DNA of 64,000 bases from Ornithinimicrobium cryptoxanthini (GTDB lineage: Bacteria > Actinomycetota > Actinomycetes > Actinomycetales > Dermatophilaceae). Of this stretch, positions 55,851-62,433 are shown piece after piece. The translations under genes and the position numbers were made by a program. The DNA lies in NCBI RefSeq assembly GCF_023923205.1, contig NZ_CP099490.1, positions 1,798,001 to 1,862,000 of the forward strand, given 5' to 3'. The number at the start of each line of letters is the position of its first letter. Position 1 is the first letter of the stretch. Below the pieces are notes generated by a model. It had not been told where the DNA came from and did not search any database. It was given only the letters and a program-made list of their open reading frames with translations.

Positions 55851-56929
55851 GAGGTTGCCACCAGATAGATCGCGCAGATCGCGAGCAGGAGCACCGCGAC
55901 GATGGTCAGGACGGAGCCGGACTGCCAGGCCACCGGGCTGGCGCCGCCGAGCAGGTTGCCACCGACGCGCAGCAGCATTCCGGTGTGCAACACCACCAGC
56001 GGTGCCCAGAGCAGTGGGCGGTAGGGCAGTTTTACGGAGAGCACCGCAGGCAGGATCACGGGCGCGTGAGCCATCACCATCGACATGGCGAAGCCCAGGA
56101 AGGTGGCGTGCACGACGGTGTCATAGGCCGTCGGGTGGTTGGCCAGCAGCCCACCGCCGGCGCCGGGGACCGCGCCGAGGGCCCACAGGCTCCCCGCGAC
56201 GGCCAGCCAGCCGTAGCCGGCCAGGAGCGCTGCTGCGCTGAAGCGCGGCAGGCCGGTGCCGTTGATGAACCGTCTGGCCACGTCGTGCCGTGCCAGCCAG
56301 GCGGTCAGGATCAGCAGGGAGAGCCCGAAGAACGGCCCTCCGACGGCTGGCCAGATCAGTGAGGTCGCGACCGCGGCGGTCAGCAGGAGAGACAGGGCCA
56401 TCAGCTGCTCACCCGCGCCCCTGGGCATGGCCAGGCGAGCGAGCTCGGCACGCTCGGCCGCGATCGTCAGGACCAGGAAGGCGACCAGCCAGGGGAGCAC
56501 AGCCCCGACGTCCGTGCGCAGCCACAGGGCCGCACCACCGGCCGCGAGTATGCCGCCGAGCAGCTGGACCAGGACAGTCACCTCGTGCGCCCGTTGCCAG
56601 AGCGCGGCATAGACCGCGACCAGCGCCAGGCAGCCCAGGACCAGAAGGACCTGGCCGACAACCAGGGGTGCAGGACTGATCAGGGCCAGACCGCCGGCTC
56701 CGAGGAGCCCAGGGGCGAGGGCCCCCCACAGCCTGCGCAGTGCCTGCGCCCGCTCCAGGGCGATGACGGTGCCGAGGAAGCCGAGCACCATGAGCATGCC
56801 GTGCACATCCGGCAGACGGTCGAGGGTCACGGGTGCGGGCAGACCGAGCAGCAGGAGTGCGGCGTTCAGGCCGGCCAGCATGCTGATGCCGCCGCCGGCC
56901 AGGAGCAGGAACCGGGTGGGTCGGGTCAC
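55847..56929 (-). CDS. NnrS-like polytopic membrane protein
   Basis: A 360-residue protein of about twelve membrane helices. Conserved His-containing helices DVHGMLMVLGFLGTVIALERA and VVHATFLGFAMSMVMAHAPVILPAV resemble NnrS, a heme/copper membrane protein linked to NO stress and denitrification. GTG 56929 gives a normal N-terminus; the longer frame to 57088 would add an Arg/Pro leader antisense to the His-rich tail. Four-base overlaps with both neighbours place it in a hemerythrin-NnrS-nirK operon. It may handle NO released by NirK. Confidence 0.82.
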   Translation of the reverse strand: MTRPTRFLLLAGGGISMLAGLNAALLLLGLPAPVTLDRLPDVHGMLMVLGFLGTVIALERAQALRRLWGALAPGLLGAGGLALISPAPLVVGQVLLVLGCLALVAVYAALWQRAHEVTVLVQLLGGILAAGGAALWLRTDVGAVLPWLVAFLVLTIAAERAELARLAMPRGAGEQLMALSLLLTAAVATSLIWPAVGGPFFGLSLLILTAWLARHDVARRFINGTGLPRFSAAALLAGYGWLAVAGSLWALGAVPGAGGGLLANHPTAYDTVVHATFLGFAMSMVMAHAPVILPAVLSVKLPYRPLLWAPLVVLHTGMLLRVGGNLLGGASPVAWQSGSVLTIVAVLLLAICAIYLVATS

Positions 56930-57486
56930 GGGTGGTGCTCGTGCGAGTGGCCGTTGTCGTGCGAGTGCCCGTGGTCGTGCTCGTGCGGGTGGTCGTGGGG
57001 GTGCTCGTGCCCGCCCCCGAGGAGGTGTCCGCGGCCATCGGTCAAGGGTGCCTGCGGGGGAGGTGTCGAGGCGTCCACCCGTTCCCACTCCGCACCGGCG
57101 AGCGACATCGCGGCAGCCGGGAACAGGCCGTTGTCCTCCTTGTCGATGTGGGTCCGGAGAGCGAGCTCAAACTCTGGCGCCCGTGCGAAGGCACCGCCGA
57201 CGACCACCTCGAGCAGCTCGTCGAGGGTGGTGTGCTCTCCGCACAGCACGTCGATGTGGTCGGTGAACTCCTCCTGCTCGCGCATGACGCTGAACAGCCC
57301 GACCTCCTCGGCCTGGGTGTGCGGGTGCAGCAACCGGGCCACGACCTCCGCGGTGGCCCGGACCTCCGCTGCGTCCCCGGCCTGGGCCGCCCGCACCATC
57401 AGACCTGTCGCATTGATGATCTCGTCGTGCTCAGCCATGAACCGGCCGACGACCGTGATCGACTGACAGCCACAGTAGGAACACAT
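56926..57486 (-). CDS. Hemerythrin-domain protein with CSYCGC start and His-rich tail
   Basis: A 186-residue protein. The N-terminus MCSYCGC has three closely spaced cysteines. The hemerythrin bundle follows, with iron ligands in MAEHDEIINAT, LHPHTQAEEVGLF, LCGEHTTLDELLE and LRTHIDKEDNGLFPAA. The last 30 residues alternate His with Asp, Glu, Gly or Pro, a strong metal-binding tail. It probably binds O2 or NO, or repairs metal centres; the tail may bind copper or nickel, possibly for NirK. ATG 57486 has AAGGAG at 7 nt and is preferred over GTG 57492. Confidence 0.87.
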   Translation of the reverse strand: MCSYCGCQSITVVGRFMAEHDEIINATGLMVRAAQAGDAAEVRATAEVVARLLHPHTQAEEVGLFSVMREQEEFTDHIDVLCGEHTTLDELLEVVVGGAFARAPEFELALRTHIDKEDNGLFPAAAMSLAGAEWERVDASTPPPQAPLTDGRGHLLGGGHEHPHDHPHEHDHGHSHDNGHSHEHHP

Positions 57487-57597
57487 GGGCACACTCCTTG
57501 GTCTGTGCGGGCGGTGGCTTCGCGGGGCAGGGCTGCGCGGCGATCTGCGGACGATGCCGCGGCCGGGGGACGGACGTGAGCGTCCGGTGGACGCGAC

Positions 57598-57900
57598 CTA
57601 GCGCGTGCGGGTCAGTCGCAGGGTCCAGGCCTCGGGGCCGGGCACGAGGTACTCGACGTCGATGGCACCGCTCTCGCGGTCGTTGATCTGGGCGAGCAGC
57701 GGCTTGGGGTCGTGCGGAGCCACCAGGTCGAGAGCGCCGCCGACCTTGACCGCGGACAGTGCCCCGAAGACGGTGGCGTGGCGGATCGCGTGCGGTATGG
57801 CGCGGACGTCAAGCTCGGGGACGTCATGGTCGTGCTCACCGCAGGTGCAGGCAGAGGCGGACTGGCCGGACACGTCCTGGACGGGAATCTCGCTGGTCAT
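57598..57900 (-). CDS. DUF2249 protein
   Basis: A 100-residue protein with a flexible start carrying a CTCGEHDHD metal-binding patch and the DUF2249 core (LDVRAIPHAIRHATVFGALSAVKVGGALDLVAPHDPKPLLAQI...WTLRLTR). The family is found with hemerythrin and denitrification genes; its function is not established. The ATG at 57900 has AGGAGA at 7 nt. It is the first gene of the minus-strand nitrite operon, 111 bp ahead of the hemerythrin gene. The longer frame antisense to the regulator is a shadow. Confidence 0.87.
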   Translation of the reverse strand: MTSEIPVQDVSGQSASACTCGEHDHDVPELDVRAIPHAIRHATVFGALSAVKVGGALDLVAPHDPKPLLAQINDRESGAIDVEYLVPGPEAWTLRLTRTR

Positions 57901-57930
57901 GGTGGGTTCTCCTGGGGTTTGCGGTTGTGA

Positions 57931-57957
57931 CTCAAGTATTATTACACTCACAATGTG
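57931..57957. promoter_or_regulatory. Divergent promoter region between DUF2249 and HTH regulator genes
   Basis: A 54-bp gap holds the AT-rich stretch AAGTATTATTACACTCACAA. TATTAT (57937-57942) can serve as -10 for the plus-strand regulator, 12 nt before its GTG; TAATAC on the other strand overlaps it and can serve DUF2249. CACAATGTG at 57949-57957 is a near-palindrome spanning the GTG. The overlapping promoters imply shared control. Confidence 0.55.
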
Positions 57958-58650
57958 AAGAAATCGAACCGGCTCGGACCCGAGCCCTGGCGCCCGTCTG
58001 GTGCGACGGATCAGTCGCCCGCCGAGCGGGTTCTGGCGGCTCTGACCGAGCAGGTGGGGCCGGTCACGACCGCCGAGCTGGTGGCGGTCATCGGGTTGCA
58101 CGCCAACACTGTGCGGGCCCACCTGCAGGAGCTCACCGAGGCAGGTCTGGTGCGGATGGAGACGGTGGCCTCCGTGGGTCGGGGGCGACCGGCCCACCGC
58201 TACTCCATCACCGACGAGGGGCGCGCCGTGCCCCGAGTCAACGACCCCGCGTTCGCGGAGTACCGCGGCCTGACCACGGCCTTCGCGACCTATCTCGCAT
58301 CGAGGTCGGACAACCCCTCCGACGAGGCCCGCGAGATCGGTCGAGCCTGGGGCCGTCAGCTCGGTGACGATGCGGGCCCGGGCCGCGCTGACCCCGCAGG
58401 CATGATCATGCAACTGCTGGCCCGACTCGGTTTCACACCGGTCCCTCCTCCTGCCACCAACCCGGGGGAGGGGATAGCGCTCCGGACCTGCCCGCTGCTG
58501 GAGCTGGCGGAGGAGATGCCCGAGGTGATCTGTCAGGTCCACCAGGGACTGGTCGAGGGAGCGCTGGACCAGGCCGGCGCCTCGAGCGTGGGGGTCGAGC
58601 TCCTGCCCTTCGCCGAACCGGGAGCATGTCGGTTGCACCTACGGCCCTGA
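57955..58650 (+). CDS. HTH regulator with C-terminal Cys/His metal-binding pattern (copy 1)
   Basis: A 231-residue regulator. The winged helix-turn-helix is TTAELVAVIGLHANTVRAHLQELTEAGLV (about 38-66) with a GRGRPAHRY wing. The C-terminal half ends with C-x13-C-x2-H-x28-C-x2-H (CPLLELAEE...ICQVH...ACRLH), a candidate Fe-S or metal site similar in style to SufR-type regulators. A related protein at 61597 has exactly the same spacing. It diverges from the nitrite operon and precedes narK, so it probably controls both. The GTG has no ribosome binding site. Confidence 0.87.
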   Translation: MKKSNRLGPEPWRPSGATDQSPAERVLAALTEQVGPVTTAELVAVIGLHANTVRAHLQELTEAGLVRMETVASVGRGRPAHRYSITDEGRAVPRVNDPAFAEYRGLTTAFATYLASRSDNPSDEAREIGRAWGRQLGDDAGPGRADPAGMIMQLLARLGFTPVPPPATNPGEGIALRTCPLLELAEEMPEVICQVHQGLVEGALDQAGASSVGVELLPFAEPGACRLHLRP

Positions 58651-58752
58651 GACACGGCACAATATGACACCACGTAGTAGGTGGGAGGGGCCTGGCGTCC
58701 ACACCACCACGGCATCCACCGCCACGGCGTGTGCACACCACTAAGGAGCGCG

Positions 58753-59988
58753 ATGTCCGAGCTAGCGGGCACCACCACCGACACCCCGACGACGAAGGCG
58801 CCCCGCCGCGCCTGGCTGATGCTGATCATGGCCACCCTGGGGTTCGCCGTGAACTTCTGGGCCTGGGCGTTGCTGAGCCCACTGGGCCCACTCTGGCGGG
58901 ACAACAACGCCCTCGGCGACATCACCGAGGGCGACGTCGCGCTGCTCGTGGCTGTGCCGGTCATCGTCGGGTCCCTCGGCCGCATCCTGGTCGGCGCCTG
59001 GACCGACCGCTACGGCGGCCGGGTGATGTTCCCCCTGGTGTCCGCAGCCACGATCGTCCCCGTGCTGGTCATCGGCTTCTGGGCGCAAAGCTCCCTGATC
59101 GCCCTCCTGATCACCGGCATTTTCCTCGGCATCGGCGGCACCGCCTTCGCCGTGGGCGTGCCCTTCGTCAACTCGTGGTTCCCGCCCGCCCAGCGCGGGC
59201 TGGCCATCGGCATCTTCGGAGCCGGCATGGGCGGCACTGCCATCAGCGCGTTCACCACGGTCCCGCTCTACAACCAGTCCGAGTCGCTGCCGTTCCTGGT
59301 CACCGCGATCGCCCTGGCCATCTATGCCGTGGCCGCGTGGCTGGTCATGCGGGACGCGCCGGGACGCACGATCCCGACCACGTCGTTGGTCGCCCGCGTC
59401 GTCGCCAACTCCAAGCTGTCCATCACCTGGATGCTGGCCTTCCTCTATGCCGTGGCCTTCGGCGGCTACGTCGCCTTCTCGGTCTACCTGCCGTCCTATC
59501 TGAAGGTGGCCTACGAACTCGACCCCGGTGACGCCTCCAACCGGATGGCCGGCTTCGTCATCGTGGCGGTCATCGGCCGGCCCCTCGGCGGGTGGCTGGC
59601 CGACAAGCTCGGTGCCATCGAGGTGCTCTCCGGATGCTTCCTGGTGGTGGCCATCGGTGCGACGATCGCCTCCACCACGCCGATCCTGGAGCACCTGGGC
59701 ACCTTCGCGTTCCTGGGGATGGCTGCCGCGCTGGGCGCCGGCAGCGGCGCAACCTTTGCCCTCATCGCCAAGGTGACCGAGCCGGCCCGCGTCGGCGGGG
59801 TCACCGGCATCGTGGGTGCCGCCGGCGGCCTCGGTGGCTTCCTGCCGCCGCTGCTGATGGGCTACATCTATGGCCGCACCGAGTCCTACGCGCTCGGTCT
59901 GCTCCTGCTGGCCATCACGGCCATCGTGGCGCTGATCCTGACGATCACGCTGGTGCGCAAGAAGCAGGCCGAGCCGGCCACCGCCTGA
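58753..59988 (+). CDS. narK: Nitrate/nitrite transporter NarK (MFS)
   Basis: A 411-residue, 12-helix major facilitator of the nitrate/nitrite porter family. The substrate-binding arginine regions and Gly-rich signatures are visible: PVIVGSLGRILVGAWTDRYGGR in helices 2-3, GIFGAGMGGTAISAF in helix 5, and GVTGIVGAAGGLGGFLPP in helix 11. It imports nitrate or exchanges it for nitrite for the NarG encoded downstream. ATG 58753 has AAGGAG at 4 nt; 58681 would add a non-conserved His-rich leader. Confidence 0.92.
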   Translation: MSELAGTTTDTPTTKAPRRAWLMLIMATLGFAVNFWAWALLSPLGPLWRDNNALGDITEGDVALLVAVPVIVGSLGRILVGAWTDRYGGRVMFPLVSAATIVPVLVIGFWAQSSLIALLITGIFLGIGGTAFAVGVPFVNSWFPPAQRGLAIGIFGAGMGGTAISAFTTVPLYNQSESLPFLVTAIALAIYAVAAWLVMRDAPGRTIPTTSLVARVVANSKLSITWMLAFLYAVAFGGYVAFSVYLPSYLKVAYELDPGDASNRMAGFVIVAVIGRPLGGWLADKLGAIEVLSGCFLVVAIGATIASTTPILEHLGTFAFLGMAAALGAGSGATFALIAKVTEPARVGGVTGIVGAAGGLGGFLPPLLMGYIYGRTESYALGLLLLAITAIVALILTITLVRKKQAEPATA

Positions 59989-60048
59989 CCACTCTGGCGG
60001 GCCCACACCGCCACCGGCTCGAGCACCGGCGGGTGGCAGCATTGGGCG

Positions 60049-61320
60049 GTGCGCCGCGTCCTGCTCGACATCACCCCGCTGCGGCAGTCGCGTCCCTACC
60101 GCCACCTCTATCTGGGGATGGTCACCTCGGGCATCGGTGCCCAGCTGGCGACCACCGCCATCGCTCTGCAGATCTATGCGCTGACCGGATCATCGTTCGC
60201 CGTCGGTCTGGTCGGCCTCTATGCGCTGGTCCCGATCGTCGTGCTCGGGCTGTATGGCGGGGCGGTGCTCGACACCCACGACCGCCGGACGGTGGCTCTG
60301 GTCGGCGGGATCGTGCTGTGGGTTACCGGCGGTCTCAACGTGGCGCAGGCGGCGCTCGGCAACACCGAGGTCGGCGTGCTCTATGCGCTGGTGGCGCTGC
60401 ACAGTGCTGGGTTTGCCATCATGAGCCCGGCCAGGTCGTCCATCTATCCGCGACTGCTGCCCCTCGAGCAGCTGCCCGCGGCGAACGCCCTGAGTGTGGC
60501 CTCGATGAACATCGCGATGACGGTCGGGCCGCTGCTGGCCGGGGTGATCGTCCAGTTCAGTGGCTACACCACGGCATACATCCTGGACGTCCTGCTCTTC
60601 ACCGTCGCGATGTGGGGACTGTCGGCCCTTCCCCCCATCAGGCCCGAGACGAAGGCGACCAGGAGGGCACCCGGCCTGTCGAGCGTGGTCGACGGCCTGC
60701 GCTTCCTGGGCACCCGCCCCAACGTGCGGATGACCTTCCTGGCCGACTTCTGCGCGATGATCCTGGCGCAGCCCCGAGCGCTGTTCCCGGCGATCGCCGT
60801 GGTGGCGCTGGCCGGCGGGGAGGCCACCGTGGGCGTGCTCTCGGCCGCCCTCGCGGTGGGGGCAGTGGTGGCGATGATGTTCTCCGGCCCGCTCGGTGCG
60901 GTCATCCACCAGGGACGCGCCGTGGTCTGGGCCGTGGTGGCCTGGGGCGTGTGCATCGTCCTCGTCGGACTGGCGGTGCTGGGCTCCGGACGCGTCTTCG
61001 GTCCCGGCGCGGCCCTGGTGCTCGCCTGCCTCGGTCTCGCGGCGGCGGGAGCAGCGGACTCGGTCTCGGCGGTCTTCCGCAACACCATCCTGCAGGCGGC
61101 GACACCGGACCACCTGCGAGGGCGGTTGCAGGGGATCTTCATCGTGGTGGTGGCTGGCGGCCCCAGGCTCGGCGAACTGGTCTCTGGCACCATCGCCTCC
61201 GCGTGGACGGAGTGGGGAGCACTGCTCCTCGGTGGTCTGGCGTGCGTCGTCGCGATGCTGAGCCTGGCACGGGTCCAGCGGGGCTTCCTGACCTATGACG
61301 CGCGCGATCCGCAACCCTGA
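60049..61320 (+). CDS. MFS exporter (EntS-like)
   Basis: A 423-residue, 12-helix permease. LRQSRPYRHLYLGMVTSGIGAQLATTAIALQIYALTGSSFAVGLVGL and LDTHDRRTVALVGGIVLWVTG are typical of the EntS/MFS_3 group exporting siderophores or drugs. The substrate is unknown. It lies 60 bp after narK on the same strand but has no obvious link to nitrate respiration. The GTG lacks a strong ribosome binding site. Confidence 0.85.
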   Translation: MRRVLLDITPLRQSRPYRHLYLGMVTSGIGAQLATTAIALQIYALTGSSFAVGLVGLYALVPIVVLGLYGGAVLDTHDRRTVALVGGIVLWVTGGLNVAQAALGNTEVGVLYALVALHSAGFAIMSPARSSIYPRLLPLEQLPAANALSVASMNIAMTVGPLLAGVIVQFSGYTTAYILDVLLFTVAMWGLSALPPIRPETKATRRAPGLSSVVDGLRFLGTRPNVRMTFLADFCAMILAQPRALFPAIAVVALAGGEATVGVLSAALAVGAVVAMMFSGPLGAVIHQGRAVVWAVVAWGVCIVLVGLAVLGSGRVFGPGAALVLACLGLAAAGAADSVSAVFRNTILQAATPDHLRGRLQGIFIVVVAGGPRLGELVSGTIASAWTEWGALLLGGLACVVAMLSLARVQRGFLTYDARDPQP

Positions 61321-61397
61321 GCGCTGAGGCGCTCGCCCACCAGCTCCACGTGTCGCGTACGGCCATAGGCGGCGGCCGGCCAGGCCTCGCGCGGCTG

Positions 61398-61576
61398 TTC
61401 CGCTAAATATGCCGGTCGCGCCGACGACTTCAGACAAAATGCCGTTTTAGCGCATGGGATCGTGCCCTAATCCAGCCGTAAGGTGGGTCGAAACTGCAGG
61501 TCACGACACGCGTCTGCCCCCCTGTCGCGACTACGGTCAACGCGCTAGGGTGGCGCCCAAGTGCATTCCGCTAAAT
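61398..61576. promoter_or_regulatory. Three CGCTAAA motifs upstream of the narG-linked regulator
   Basis: TTCCGCTAAAT occurs at 61398-61408 and 61566-61576, and the inverted TTTTAGCG at 61445-61452. This AT-containing motif is rare in the GC-rich surroundings. The last copy lies 20 bp before the regulator's ATG at 61597. They may be operator sites for the regulator or another nitrate/redox regulator. The rest of the 276-bp gap has no gene I can support. Confidence 0.5.
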
Positions 61577-61596
61577 CGCACGGAGAGATGGTCACC

Positions 61597-62433
61597 ATGA
61601 CAGCGCAGCCGTCGGGAGCGGGCTTGGAGCTGCTCCGCTCTGACGTGCGCCGACGCCTGTTCGACCACCTGTCCAGCCTGCCGGCCGGGACCTCGACCGG
61701 TGCTACCGGACACACGAGCCGCCAGCAGGCGCTGAGTGCGCAGGAGCTCGCCGAGGTCGTCGGCCTGCACCTGACCACGGTCCGGTTCCACCTCGACCAG
61801 CTGGTGGACGCCGGACTGCTCATGGCGGTCCGGGCGGCCCCCTCTGGAGGCGCCGGACGACCCCGCAAGCTCTACTCGGTGCCGACAGTGCCGATGCAGG
61901 CGCCCACCGAGCCACACGCGCTCCAGGCCTATGCCGCGCTGTCCGAGATCGTGACCCGCGCCACCGAACAGTCCGCCAGCCCCTCTGGTGAGCGCACCGA
62001 CCACGACCAGTCCCCCTTGGAGCAGACACCGCGGGTGCTGGAGGAGTCGGGCCGCGAGTGGGCGCGCGACCGCGTGGACCGGGTGGTCGTCGAGGTCAGC
62101 CAGCTTGGGCCCGCGACGACCCCCGGCGCCTGGCTGGCCAAGATCGGCGTCGTCCTGGACCTGCTGGTCGGCTGGGGGCACGCCCCCGAGCTGCGGACCA
62201 CGGCCGGAACAGCCGAGACCGACATCCTCCTGCGGGACTGCCCCTTCCTGGCCCTGGCCAAGGACCAGCCGCACCTGGTCTGTGGCGTTCACCGAGGCCT
62301 GCTGCGCGGTGCGTTGGACGCCTTGGGCGAGGAGAGCGTCGAGCTGGACCTCGCGCCGTTGGTCGATCAGCGCACCTGCCGAGCACACCTGACTGTGACC
62401 ACCCCGTTCGCCGACCGTGGAGAGCAGAGATGA
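61597..62433 (+). CDS. HTH regulator with C-terminal Cys/His metal-binding pattern (copy 2)
   Basis: A 278-residue paralogue of the regulator at 57955. The HTH is LSAQELAEVVGLHLTTVRFHLDQLVDAGLL (about 47-76), with GAGRPRKLY in the wing. The C-terminus has the identical C-x13-C-x2-H-x28-C-x2-H pattern (CPFLALAKD...VCGVH...TCRAH). ATG 61597 lies 9 nt after GGAGAG; upstream in-frame starts run into the motif region. Its stop overlaps the narG ATG, so regulator and nitrate reductase share a transcript. Confidence 0.88.
   Translation: MTAQPSGAGLELLRSDVRRRLFDHLSSLPAGTSTGATGHTSRQQALSAQELAEVVGLHLTTVRFHLDQLVDAGLLMAVRAAPSGGAGRPRKLYSVPTVPMQAPTEPHALQAYAALSEIVTRATEQSASPSGERTDHDQSPLEQTPRVLEESGREWARDRVDRVVVEVSQLGPATTPGAWLAKIGVVLDLLVGWGHAPELRTTAGTAETDILLRDCPFLALAKDQPHLVCGVHRGLLRGALDALGEESVELDLAPLVDQRTCRAHLTVTTPFADRGEQR

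Noticed and set aside
60000..60048. Terminator between narK and the MFS gene
   Set aside because: There is an imperfect CCACCGG.../...GGGTGG pairing, but the stem is interrupted and weak; I could not call it with confidence.
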